From contig JAWKTM010000020.1 in assembly GCA_041399085.1 (NCBI GenBank), forward strand, positions 45,533 to 109,532: a stretch of DNA of 64,000 nucleotides. The letters are read 5' to 3'. The notes below the pieces were generated by a model. The model was given only the letters and a program-made list of their open reading frames with translations. It made no database searches and was not told the DNA's origin. Within the stretch, counting starts at the first letter, position 1. Each line of letters opens with the position of its first letter. Of the stretch, positions 48,355 to 56,751 are shown one piece after another. Origin of the DNA: JAWKTM01 sp041399085. GTDB lineage: Bacteria; Planctomycetota; Planctomycetia; Pirellulales; Pirellulaceae. The position numbers and the translations under genes are program-made.

Positions 48355-49146
48355 ATGCTCCCGATTGCCATTCATGGCGCCGCTGGCCGCATGGGCCGGC
48401 GGCTTGTTGCTTTAGGCAGTGTCGACTCCAGTTTGAAGATCGCCGCGGCGTTGGAATACGGAGGCCACCCCGATATCGGCAAGGACGCGGGACTCATCGC
48501 TGGCGTTGGCGAGATCGACTTGCCGCTGTCTCCGGCTTTGAACCACGACGTGCAGGCGATCATCGATTTTTCGGTGCCGGCGGGAGCCGAAGCCGCCACG
48601 CGTTTGGCAATCGAGCGTCGAATTCCCCTGGTTATGGCGACAACCGGACTGTCGCAGTCGCAGCGCGAATTGATCGGCGAAGCGGCTGAAACCGTGCCCG
48701 TTGTCTGGGCGCCAAACATGAGCTTGGCGGTGAACCTCACCATGAAGTTGGTCGCCACCGCCGCCGAGGCGCTACGCGATTTGGAATCGGGCGTCGACGT
48801 CGAAATCCTTGAACGGCATCATCGGTTCAAGGAGGACGCACCCAGCGGCACGGCACTTCGTTTCGGCGAGATTGTCGCCAGTGCAATGGGCCAAACGCAT
48901 CATGTTCACGGCCGTGAAGGCTTAACCGGAAAACGCCCGCGACACGAAATCGGCTATCACGCCCTGCGCGTGGGCGACAACCCCGGCGAACACACGATTG
49001 TCTTCGGCATGTTGGGCGAAATGATCGAGCTGACCGTGCGAGCCACGAATCGCGATTGCTACGCCTTGGGCGCGTTGGCCGCCGCGAAGTTTGTCTCGCG
49101 CCAAACGCCCGGCCTCTACACGATGTACGACGTGCTCGGGCTGTGA
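48355..49146 (+). CDS. dapB: 4-hydroxy-tetrahydrodipicolinate reductase
   Basis: 263 residues. Nucleotide-binding loop IHGAAGRMGRRLV (about 4-16), DFSVPAGAEAATRLA, VMATTGLSQSQREL, VWAPNMSLAVNLTMKL, active-site EILERHHRFKEDAPSGTALR (catalytic His and Lys) and EIGYHALRVGDNPGEHTIVFG. It reduces 4-hydroxy-tetrahydrodipicolinate with NAD(P)H in lysine/diaminopimelate synthesis, so it supports peptidoglycan and lysine biosynthesis. Normal length. It is the only enzyme of that pathway in the window. Confidence 0.96.
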   Translation: MLPIAIHGAAGRMGRRLVALGSVDSSLKIAAALEYGGHPDIGKDAGLIAGVGEIDLPLSPALNHDVQAIIDFSVPAGAEAATRLAIERRIPLVMATTGLSQSQRELIGEAAETVPVVWAPNMSLAVNLTMKLVATAAEALRDLESGVDVEILERHHRFKEDAPSGTALRFGEIVASAMGQTHHVHGREGLTGKRPRHEIGYHALRVGDNPGEHTIVFGMLGEMIELTVRATNRDCYALGALAAAKFVSRQTPGLYTMYDVLGL

Positions 49147-49171
49147 CCGACGCCGGAAAGACACTCGAATC

Positions 49172-49537
49172 ATGGCGCGTTGCGAAGAAGGATACCTCTG
49201 CGAAATCTGCGGCGAGGATGTCGAAGCAATCACGGACAGCGATCTCTACCTGCGTTATGTCATTGGTTGGATCGATCCCGAAACGCTACACACGACGCGC
49301 GAACGCCACATCCGCTGTAATCCCGCGCTCGCCCAATTCATCGTCGATGGTCAGTTCCCGTCGGTTGCGATCGACGGCGACTTCGACAAACGCCGCCTCG
49401 ACGCCAGCTTCGTCCGCGAGCGCGAACGGCTCGTAACGCGCGGCTTCCAGCGGCTGCGACAACTGGCAAGCGCCGGCGAAATGGCAATCACCGACTATCC
49501 GCTCGACGAAGTGCGTCGGCGTTGGGCCGAGACGTAA
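49172..49537 (+). CDS. Small hypothetical protein with an N-terminal CxxC
   Basis: 121 residues from ATG 49172, 25 nt after dapB. It begins MARCEEGYLCEICGEDVEAI, with CEIC as a possible half zinc-finger, then SDLYLRYVIGWIDPETLHTT, RHIRCNPALAQFIVD and a charged helical C-terminus (ASFVRERERLVTRGFQRLRQ). The family is not recognised. The even spacing to dapB and to the next gene (20 nt) indicates co-transcription. Protein-like composition and position make it a real gene. Confidence 0.75.
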   Translation: MARCEEGYLCEICGEDVEAITDSDLYLRYVIGWIDPETLHTTRERHIRCNPALAQFIVDGQFPSVAIDGDFDKRRLDASFVRERERLVTRGFQRLRQLASAGEMAITDYPLDEVRRRWAET

Positions 49538-49557
49538 ACCACGGGCAAAGCCGAACG

Positions 49558-50523
49558 ATGCCGTACCTCCTCGGAACCGACGAAGCTGGCTACGGACCCA
49601 ATCTCGGGCCACTCGTGATCACAGCCACCGCTTGGCGAACGCCCGATGACTTGCCGCCCGATCGGCTGTACCAGCGGTTGTCGCGCGTGGTGACCGATTC
49701 CCCGCAACTCGATCGCCATGATCGCCGTCTGCAATTAGCCGACAGCAAACTTCTGTATCAACCGCGCGGCTCGTTGGCTCGGCTTGAACGAGCTGTCTTC
49801 ACTGCCTGCGGTCTGCTGGGCCGTTCGACCTCCAATTGGCTGGACGTCTGGTCCTCGCTCGCGTTGGATTGCGTCGACGATTTGCAGGCCGAGTCGTGGT
49901 ACTCGGCCGCGTGCGAACCAGTGCCTCTCGATTGCCAGTGCCCGGATCTACTGGCGACGCTCGAAGCCGTGCGTGATGGCTTGGCCGAAGCTGGTGTCGA
50001 GCTGATCGATGTTCAAAGCTGCGTGCTCTTTCCTGCCCCCTTCAATCAGCAAGTCGCCATTCACGGCAGCAAAGGCGAAGTGCTCTCGCGAGCCACGTTG
50101 GAACTGGCCGCCGAAGTCATGGGTCGTCTCCACGACGAACCGATCTTGCTAATCTGCGACAAACATGGCGGCCGCAACAAATACCAACCGCTGCTGCAAT
50201 CGATCTTTGCCGATGATTTCGTCGAAGTGCGTGGGGAAAGCCGAGCGACTAGCGTCTATCGCTGGGGGCGTTCGCCGCAGCGAAGGGAAGCCCGTTTCGT
50301 GGCCAAAGGCGAAGGCTACTTGCCCGCCGCCCTGGCCTCGATCGTCTCGAAATATTTGAGGGAACTGGCGATGCGAGCGTTTAATCGCTTCTGGCGCACG
50401 CATCTTCCGAACATCCGGCCGACGGCTGGCTATCCGCTCGACGCCCGTCGCTTCAAGCAAGAGATTGCGGCCACTCAAACTCAACTCGGTATCGCCGACG
50501 AAACTCTCTGGCGATGTCGCTGA
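49558..50523 (+). CDS. Divergent RNase HII-like protein
   Basis: 321 residues from ATG 49558. Similarity to RNase HII lies in motifs: YLLGTDEAGYGPNLGPLVI (Asp8-Glu9, as in GIDEAGRGP..GP), LADSKLLY (62-67, cf. DSKKLS), ILLICDKHGGRNKY (where VDG-type Asp would be) and LPAALASIVSKYLRELAM (cf. AASIIAKVTRD, with Glu for Asp). Genuine RNase HII is about 200 residues, so roughly 100 residues are inserted in the middle. It may cleave RNA-DNA hybrids, but the changed spacing and the Asp-to-Glu change leave that open. Last gene of the dapB run; convergent with the ABC ATPase 20 nt away. Confidence 0.7.
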   Translation: MPYLLGTDEAGYGPNLGPLVITATAWRTPDDLPPDRLYQRLSRVVTDSPQLDRHDRRLQLADSKLLYQPRGSLARLERAVFTACGLLGRSTSNWLDVWSSLALDCVDDLQAESWYSAACEPVPLDCQCPDLLATLEAVRDGLAEAGVELIDVQSCVLFPAPFNQQVAIHGSKGEVLSRATLELAAEVMGRLHDEPILLICDKHGGRNKYQPLLQSIFADDFVEVRGESRATSVYRWGRSPQRREARFVAKGEGYLPAALASIVSKYLRELAMRAFNRFWRTHLPNIRPTAGYPLDARRFKQEIAATQTQLGIADETLWRCR

Positions 50524-50542
50524 ACTCACACAACCCCTGAAC

Positions 50543-52045
50543 TCACACGGCCGCTTCCAGAATCTTCTGCTCGGTCGCTTCGCCGCGCGAGAACTCGGCC
50601 GTCAATCGTCCTTCGCTCAACACCAGAATCCGGTCGCAAACGGTCAGCAGCTCGGGAAGCTCGCTCGACGTCAAGATGATCGCGATGCCATCGCGGCAAA
50701 GCTGGTCCATCAGCCGATACAACTCGGCCTTCGCGCCGACATCCACACCGCGCGTCGGATCGTCGAGCAACAACACTTCGGGCTTCGTCAACAGCCATCG
50801 GCCGATGATGCACTTCTGCTGATTGCCGCCGCTGAGACTGGTAATCGCGGCCGACGACCCGGCGGTCCGCACGGCTAGTTTGTCGATCATCTCGGAGGCC
50901 ATCGCCTGTTCCGGACGCGAGCCGATCAGGCCCGCCGACACCGCTTCGTCCAACTTGCACAGCGTGATGTTCTCGCGCACGTTCATTTGCGAAAACAGGC
51001 CGAGCCGCTTGCGATCCTCGGTCACCAGCGCGATGCCGGCTTGCTTCGCTTCGGCCGGATGGCGAAAAGAAACGGGACGGCCGTTGAACACAATCTCTCC
51101 GCTCGGCCGCTCGACACTCGCTCCGAACAAGCACTCCAACAGCTCCGTGCGACCGGCGCCCATCAAGCCCGCGATACCGAGCACTTCCCCACGTCGCAAC
51201 GAAAACGACACGTCGCGCAGTCGCCACTGGCGTGCATGTCCCGGCCAAGGCAGCGACAGGCCCCGGACTTCCAGCACCGTGTCGCCGGGCTGCCGCGGCT
51301 CGCCCAAATCGACCGACTCGATTTCGCGGCCGACCATCAAATGCGTGATTTCCTGAGGCGAAGTCGCCGAGCGATCGAGCGTCTTTACGACTTGCCCGTC
51401 GCGGAGCACCGTGATTCGATCGGACAGCCGAAACACTTCTTCCATCTTGTGTGAGATGTACAGAATCGTCACGCCTTGCTTCCGCAGCCGTTCGATCACG
51501 CGAAACAGCCGAGCGACTTCCGATTCCGTCAACGCGCTGGTCGGTTCGTCCATGATGAGAATCTCGGACTTCAGCGACAGCGCCTTCGCGATCTCGACAA
51601 GCTGCTGGTCGCCCACTCGCAATTCGCCGACCGGCTGCGACGGACGGACTTCGCACTCCAATTGCTGGAACAACTCGGCCGCCTCGCGTTCCATCGCGCG
51701 GTCGTCCAAAAACGCTAGACCTCGACGTCGCTCGCGCCCCAGAAAAATGTTCGCGGCCGCCGAAAGCTGCTCGACCAGATTCAGCTCTTGATGAATGATG
51801 CTAATCCCGGCCTGCTCGGCGTCGCGGGTGCCGCGAAATGCCGCCGGCTGCTCGCGCACAATCAACTGGCCCTCGTAGCTAGTGATCACGCCCGACAAAA
51901 TCTTCATCAGCGTGCTTTTTCCCGCGCCGTTCTCGCCACAGATCGAGTGAAACTCGCCGGGCCGCACGTCGAACGACACGTCCTTCAACGCCACCACGCC
52001 GGGAAACTGCTTCGTGATCGCGCGGATGTCGATGATCGCTTTCAC
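50543..52045 (-). CDS. Sugar ABC transporter, tandem ATPase subunit (RbsA/MglA type)
   Basis: 500 residues from GTG 52045, overlapping the permease stop by 4 nt (GTGA). Two ATPase domains. First: Walker A CGENGAGKSTL (about 36-46), signature VGELRVGDQQLVEIAKAL, Walker B ILIMDEPTSALT, HKMEEV switch. Second: degenerate Walker A GLMGAGRTELL, signature LSGGNQQKCIIGRWL, Walker B VLLLDDPTRGVD. This tandem layout with a defective second Walker A is typical of ribose/galactose-type importers. It energises the permease encoded just upstream. Confidence 0.94.
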   Translation of the reverse strand: MKAIIDIRAITKQFPGVVALKDVSFDVRPGEFHSICGENGAGKSTLMKILSGVITSYEGQLIVREQPAAFRGTRDAEQAGISIIHQELNLVEQLSAAANIFLGRERRRGLAFLDDRAMEREAAELFQQLECEVRPSQPVGELRVGDQQLVEIAKALSLKSEILIMDEPTSALTESEVARLFRVIERLRKQGVTILYISHKMEEVFRLSDRITVLRDGQVVKTLDRSATSPQEITHLMVGREIESVDLGEPRQPGDTVLEVRGLSLPWPGHARQWRLRDVSFSLRRGEVLGIAGLMGAGRTELLECLFGASVERPSGEIVFNGRPVSFRHPAEAKQAGIALVTEDRKRLGLFSQMNVRENITLCKLDEAVSAGLIGSRPEQAMASEMIDKLAVRTAGSSAAITSLSGGNQQKCIIGRWLLTKPEVLLLDDPTRGVDVGAKAELYRLMDQLCRDGIAIILTSSELPELLTVCDRILVLSEGRLTAEFSRGEATEQKILEAAV

Positions 52046-53373
52046 GCCGCACGCTCCGCTCGTTCGCGTAGTCGTTCGGCGATCGCCTTGGCCAGCAAGA
52101 TCACCAACACCGCCAAACCAGCGATTGCCCCGGTACGCAACTTGTCTTCCGACGACGTGACGCTGGTAATCACGCCGATCAAGCCCGCGAGAATAAAGAC
52201 GGTGAGCCAACCGAGCGTTCCGGGAAAGAACTTCTTCTTGGCTCCCGAACCACGCAGTTCGTTGAAGGCCACGGCCAGCACAACCAGCATGCCGACCACC
52301 AGACCCTCGAACAAATCCGGCTGGCTCTTGAACAGCTTCGCCACCGAATCAATCACCAACCGCAAAAACAGCGTGCCGAGAATCACGCCGCCCACCGTGC
52401 CGACTCCGCCCGTCAAGCTGCATCCGCCAACGACCGCGGCGGCAATGGCGTTCAGTTCGTAACCCATGCCGTCGGTCGACGGGCTGGTCGTTCCGATATA
52501 ACAGGCATACAACACGCCCGCCAAACCGGCGGTCATGCTACCGAGGCAATAAGCCAGCCACTTCAAGCGGTCGGTCCGAATGCCGCTCAACCGTGCCGCC
52601 TCCTCGTTGCCGCCCATCGCATAGATGTGCCGACCGACGACCGTGCGGCTGAGCAGAATCCACAACGCCACGCACAACACGATCCAAATCACGCAAGGAA
52701 CCCACCACTGCTGCTGGCTGATCGACGTCAGCGTTTCGTCCGCGATGGTGATGGTCGACTGTCGCTGGCCGAACCGAATGGCCGTGATGTCTTGGATCAA
52801 CAGCCGAGCCAAGCTACGAAGCCCGACCAACGAGGCCAGCGTGGCGACAAACGGCGGCAGCTTGATGACCGTGATCAACCACGCGTGAAAGCTGCCGATC
52901 AAGAACGCCACGAACAACGTCAACGCCAGCGCCACGGCTGGAATCCACACGGCCAATTCATTCGTGTCCGGGAAATGACGCTCCGCATCGCTGGGCCAGC
53001 GCGTCGACATATCATCCGGCGCTAACAGCACGATGAAGCCAAAGAACAACGTGCCGCTGAAGGCGATCACTGATCCGCTCGACAAGTCGATCCCGCCCGA
53101 GATGATCACAACCGCGGCGCCCAGGGCGAAAATGCCCACCAAAGCCGTATCGCGAGCGATCGCTCGGCCGGTCAACTTCAGCGTGAACCATTGATGATAA
53201 GCGTCGCTGAAGATGGCCGTGACAACCAACACCAGCAGGATGGCCGCCAACAGTCCGAACTCGTTGCGATGTTTGCGAAAGAACTCTGTCACGTTGGGGC
53301 CATCAGGCGGGAGTAACATCAGCATTCGCCCCAAAGTCGCCGTTAGCTCCGCGAAAGCAGCGTTCTTCGGCAT
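52042..53373 (-). CDS. Sugar ABC transporter permease (RbsC type)
   Basis: 443 residues, about 10 transmembrane helices, with the family segments LVGIFALGAAVVIISGGIDL, LSSGSVIAFSG, the VVGRHIYAMGGNEEAARLSG coupling loop and GVGTVGGVILGTLFLRLVID. The C-terminus has extra hydrophobic helices (LGWLTVFILAGLIGVITSVT), longer than the ~320 residues usual for RbsC. The start is set at the ATG at 53373; ATGs 15-17 codons inside are possible. It lies between binding protein and ATPase genes in one operon. Confidence 0.92.
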   Translation of the reverse strand: MPKNAAFAELTATLGRMLMLLPPDGPNVTEFFRKHRNEFGLLAAILLVLVVTAIFSDAYHQWFTLKLTGRAIARDTALVGIFALGAAVVIISGGIDLSSGSVIAFSGTLFFGFIVLLAPDDMSTRWPSDAERHFPDTNELAVWIPAVALALTLFVAFLIGSFHAWLITVIKLPPFVATLASLVGLRSLARLLIQDITAIRFGQRQSTITIADETLTSISQQQWWVPCVIWIVLCVALWILLSRTVVGRHIYAMGGNEEAARLSGIRTDRLKWLAYCLGSMTAGLAGVLYACYIGTTSPSTDGMGYELNAIAAAVVGGCSLTGGVGTVGGVILGTLFLRLVIDSVAKLFKSQPDLFEGLVVGMLVVLAVAFNELRGSGAKKKFFPGTLGWLTVFILAGLIGVITSVTSSEDKLRTGAIAGLAVLVILLAKAIAERLRERAERAA

Positions 53374-53443
53374 TCACTTGGCGAAAGAATCACCGACGCA
53401 ACTTTCGCGGAGCGAAAGGCGACGACTTCGGCTCTTACGAACT

Positions 53444-54574
53444 TTACGAGCTAACCAACCCACGATCCTTCAACCACTGCTGAAACTCCGAGTAGTTGAA
53501 GAAGATCGTCGACTCGTCGAACAAATCGCTCGTCAACGGCGAACCTTCGTCGGGAGCCACCACGCGCAGTTCCGTGCGATACAAATCCCGCTCGCCCTCC
53601 TGAGCATAATCGGGATACATGCCGTCGACAGTCGTTTGATCGTCGGTCGCCAACGCGTGCATCAGCTTCACGCCGTCGAATCCCATCTGATAAGGATTCT
53701 GGACAACCATCACATCCACCTTGCCTTGCCCCATGCCGTTGATTGCATCCTGGGCCGCGTCGAAGCAAATGATTTTGGTCTTCTCGCGAATCATGCGGTC
53801 ATCGACCACATTCACAATTTGCGGAGTGTTATAAGCCCAAATGCCAACCAGCATCTCACACTCTGAGTGTTGGTTCAGCAGATCCTCGACGTTCTTCCGA
53901 GCCTTGGTGCGATCGCCGCCATCGGACAGACGAGCCAGCTCGACATACTTGGAATCGTCGTCCACGCCTTCAATAAAACCGCTCATGCGTTCCACGGCGT
54001 TCGCCACGCCCAGATCGCCCACAAAGAAAGCGAACTTCGCCCCGTCCGGCGCGATCGCCCGAGCCGCCCGGCCCAGTTCGCGGCCGCCAATAATGTTGTC
54101 CGTTCCCAGATATGCGAACCGAGCGTCGCGATACTTTTCGCGGTTCAAGTCGCTGTCGATCGTGACGACCTTCACGCCTTTCTCTTGCAGCGTTCGCATT
54201 TCGGTCGCCAAGTTGCGACTTTCAGGATTGAACACCGACACGCCCACGGCCGCCACGTCCGAAGCGATCACGTACTGCTTGAGCATCTCGATCTGCCGCT
54301 TGTCGGTGAAGTCGCCGCGTTGAAAATCGACGACGAATCCCTTCTCGACCAGCCCCAACTCCTTTTCGGCCGCCTTCGCGCCCGCCTCGCAAGTATCCCA
54401 AAACGGATCGGGCCCGTTTGTGACGATAATGATCCGTCGCGCCTCGCCGCCAGCGGAACCAGCGCCGCCAGCTTGGCCACCCGAGTTCGACTCCGAATCA
54501 GAAGAAGCACATCCCGCGACGGCCGCGACCGCCATGAGCACGACAGACCATAAACCGCAAGCACCGCTCCGCAT
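53444..54574 (-). CDS. Sugar ABC transporter substrate-binding lipoprotein (RbsB type)
   Basis: 376 residues from ATG 54574, 7-8 nt after GAGGAA; a GTG at 54592 is less likely. Signal with lipobox AVAAVAGCASSDS (lipidated Cys about 22), then a Gly/Ser-rich tether. Periplasmic-binding fold type I: RRIIIVTNGPDPFWDTCEAG, DVAAVGVSVFNPESRN, VKVVTIDSDLNREKYRD, AYLGTDNIIGGRELGRAARA and VMVVQNPYQMGFDGVKLMHA. The usual ligands of this group are pentoses, hexoses or inositols; the ligand here is unknown. First gene of the importer operon. Confidence 0.94.
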   Translation of the reverse strand: MRSGACGLWSVVLMAVAAVAGCASSDSESNSGGQAGGAGSAGGEARRIIIVTNGPDPFWDTCEAGAKAAEKELGLVEKGFVVDFQRGDFTDKRQIEMLKQYVIASDVAAVGVSVFNPESRNLATEMRTLQEKGVKVVTIDSDLNREKYRDARFAYLGTDNIIGGRELGRAARAIAPDGAKFAFFVGDLGVANAVERMSGFIEGVDDDSKYVELARLSDGGDRTKARKNVEDLLNQHSECEMLVGIWAYNTPQIVNVVDDRMIREKTKIICFDAAQDAINGMGQGKVDVMVVQNPYQMGFDGVKLMHALATDDQTTVDGMYPDYAQEGERDLYRTELRVVAPDEGSPLTSDLFDESTIFFNYSEFQQWLKDRGLVSS

Positions 54575-54693
54575 GGATGATTTCCTCAGCACCGGGAAGA
54601 GAAACAGCGACAGGAATTCAGAAAAGTCAAACCGCCGATTTTAGTAACGCCGCGCCGCGGCAACAAGCCAATCGCTAGCGGCCATCCACCCGC

Positions 54694-54777
54694 ACGTGCC
54701 TGGTGTCGAGCGAAGCGAGCCCCCAGCAAACCCAGACGTGCCTGGGTTCGAGCGCAGCGAGCCCCCAGCGAGCACCG
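54694..54777. repeat. Two tandem 42-bp units
   Basis: ACGTGCCTGG(TG/GT)TCGAGCG(A/C)AGCGAGC plus CCCCAGC occurs twice in direct succession, 54694-54735 and 54736-54777. It is located in the gene-free region upstream of the sugar importer, just before a 21-bp array; 42 is twice 21 but the sequences are unrelated. Confidence 0.7.
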
Positions 54778-54819
54778 CGCGCAAGCCAAACGCCGTCGAT
54801 CCCACCCCGAATCGCCTCG

Positions 54820-55200
54820 CGCGTTCAAATAACAACGGCGCGCACCAGCTCAACAAACCCGCGCACCGGCGCAACGCCATCGCGCGCAAGTTAAAGTCGT
54901 CCTGACAGCCATTCAACGGCGTCTAACACGCGCGCAAGGCATCTTACATCGCTTCAACGGCACCTTACACTGCCACAATGGCAGCTCGCATTAATTCAAC
55001 GCGAGCTTACACTGCCTCAATGGCAGCTTACAACGCTTCAATGACACGTTACACTGCCACAATGGCAGCTTACACGCGCGCAATCGAACGTTACATCAAT
55101 TCAATTGGATGTAACAGCGGCGCAAAAGCACCTTACACTGCCGTAATGGCAGCTCACACTGCCACAATGGCAGCTCACACGCGCGCAATCGACCGTTACC
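54820..55200. repeat. 21-bp tandem array with internal palindromes (about 18 units)
   Basis: Strict 21-bp period. The best units read CTTACACTGCCACAATGGCA plus G; others keep (C/G)TTACA and CAA at fixed positions while the arms vary (CTTACATCGCTTCAACGGCA, CTTACACGCGCGCAATCGAA). Many units form CTGCCA-CAA-TGGCAG-like hairpins. In one plus-strand frame this gives a heptapeptide (AYTATMA-like), but no ribosome binding site or conserved start is visible. The period is kept without indels for about 380 bp. Confidence 0.82.
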
Positions 55201-55213
55201 GCAGGTTTTTCGC

Positions 55214-55631
55214 GTCGCAAACCGCTGCAAATAGACAGTTTACGTCGACGCCATCTCGCAACCGCCCGCGAGACCCCGCGCAGAAGCCCATTTTTGTATG
55301 GAAGAGAATCCGCCATAGCGATTCTCATAGGAGCGGTAGCTACCCGGTGCCGCAGCAAGCGCCATCCGTCCAACGTCACACGCCGGGTGCTCGCTCCGCT
55401 CCATAGGAGCGGCAGCTCCGTCGCAAACCGCTGCAAATATACAGTTTACGTCGACGCCATCTCGCAACCGTCCACGAGACCCCGCGCAGAAGCCCATTTT
55501 TGCCTATGGAAGAGAATCCGCCATAGCGATTCTCATAGGAGCGGAGCAGCGCAAGCTGCCCGGTGCGCCGCAACAAAGCGACCCATCGCGTCCAACGTTA
55601 CACACCGGAGTGCTCGCGCACTTCCGCTCCT
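55214..55631. repeat. Direct repeat, two copies with 206-bp period
   Basis: Copy A starts at 55214 and copy B at 55420, beginning GTCGCAAACCGCTGCAAATA and continuing through AGACCCCGCGCAGAAGCCCA and a hairpin GAGAATC-CGCCATAGC-GATTCTC followed by CATAGGAGCGG. The copies are nearly identical for about 125 bp, then diverge with indels. No gene is visible here or in 55632-55830, where the promoter of the zinc-ribbon gene should lie. Confidence 0.78.
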
Positions 55632-55830
55632 ATCAACGCAACTCAACCGGGGTGCTCGCGGACTTCCGATTCCGTGCGCGGTATCATGGTGCGGATCGAT
55701 CGTCGGCTGCGGCTGGCGGTTGGCTGAGTCGGATCACTAGCGAATACAAATCTGATGCTCGACGCTGGTCGATGCGAGATCGCCGACGACCTAATGACAA
55801 CTCAACTTTGCCGAACAGAAGTGCTTTCCC

Positions 55831-56589
55831 ATGACGATTCATTTCGTGTGTCCCAATGGTCACGAACTCTCGGCTCCCGAAGAGCGGGCCGGCAAGCCGG
55901 GGCGGTGTCCGAAATGTCAGACCGAGTTTCTGGTGCCGGAGTTGGACGACGACGAAGACGAGGGCGATGGCAACGCGGTGTCGAGCGGCAGTCGCGTTCC
56001 GGCTAATCAGGCAGAGACGATCGTGTTTCTGTGTCCGAACGGGCACAAGCTGAATGGTCCGGCGAAATTGAAAGGCAGGCCGGGACAGTGCCCGCACTGC
56101 GGCGCCAAGTTTCGGATACCGGACGACGATGACGAACCGGACGAACCGATCGTCGAGGACATTGTTGAGATTGCGGACGGTCCGGGCGTTGGCGGAGAAG
56201 ACGGGCCGCCGCGAGCGTCGGAACTGGAGGAAACTCCGCTCGATGAACCGTTAGAAACCGTGGAGATTGTCGAGGAAGTCGATGAGGTGCCCGACGCCGA
56301 AGCGTTGGAACTGACGTCAGTTCAGAATCAGTCAGCGGAACCGCATCCGCTGTACGCGATGCTGAAGTGGCTTTGCGAGAACCGCCCCGACAAGCAACCG
56401 ATTCTGATTCGGTTGCGCGACGGCGAAGTGCTCGAGGTTGACCGTTTTTCGACGGTTCAATCGAATGGCCCGTTCGCGATCTTTGCCGTCGAGGAAGCAG
56501 CGGATCGGTTTTCCGTGATTGGCGTCGATTGGCGTGAGATCGTTCGCGTCGACCTACATCGGTTACCGACATTGCCGCAGAATTGGTAA
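55831..56589 (+). CDS. Double zinc-ribbon protein with conserved C-terminal domain
   Basis: 252 residues from ATG 55831. Two zinc ribbons: CPNGH (7-11) with CPKC (27-30), and CPNGHKLNG with CPHC about 65 residues later, each followed by an acidic linker (LDDDEDEGDG, DDDDEPDEP). A long Glu/Asp/Val/Pro-rich stretch (about 105-165) follows, then a compact C-terminal domain (LLxR-like QPILIRLRDGEVLEVDRF, FAIFAVEEAADRFSVIGVDW). Zinc ribbons of this CPxGH...CPxC type are common in planctomycetes as MJ0042-like modules. Function unknown; no neighbour in the same direction. Confidence 0.82.
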   Translation: MTIHFVCPNGHELSAPEERAGKPGRCPKCQTEFLVPELDDDEDEGDGNAVSSGSRVPANQAETIVFLCPNGHKLNGPAKLKGRPGQCPHCGAKFRIPDDDDEPDEPIVEDIVEIADGPGVGGEDGPPRASELEETPLDEPLETVEIVEEVDEVPDAEALELTSVQNQSAEPHPLYAMLKWLCENRPDKQPILIRLRDGEVLEVDRFSTVQSNGPFAIFAVEEAADRFSVIGVDWREIVRVDLHRLPTLPQNW

Positions 56590-56653
56590 ACGGCGACTTC
56601 CTAATCATTGAAGCGGCACGGCGCGAGCCGTCCGGTAACGCGAAACCGGAGGG

Positions 56654-56725
56654 CTCGCGCCCTACCGCTACAAAAGATTCGCGTCCTACCGCTACAAACA
56701 ATTCGCGCCCTACCGCTAACAGCGA
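56654..56725. repeat. Three tandem 24-bp units
   Basis: (C/T)TCGCG(C/T)CCTACCGCTA followed by CAAAAGA-like bases occurs at 56654, 56678 and 56702. It lies between convergent gene ends (zinc-ribbon protein stop 56589, kinase stop 56752). Confidence 0.7.
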
Positions 56726-56751
56726 TTCGACAAGTCATTGGAAGGCGAGCC

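Noticed and set aside
54820..55200. CRISPR array
   Set aside because: The 21-bp units are directly adjacent without unique spacers, and no cas gene is in the window.
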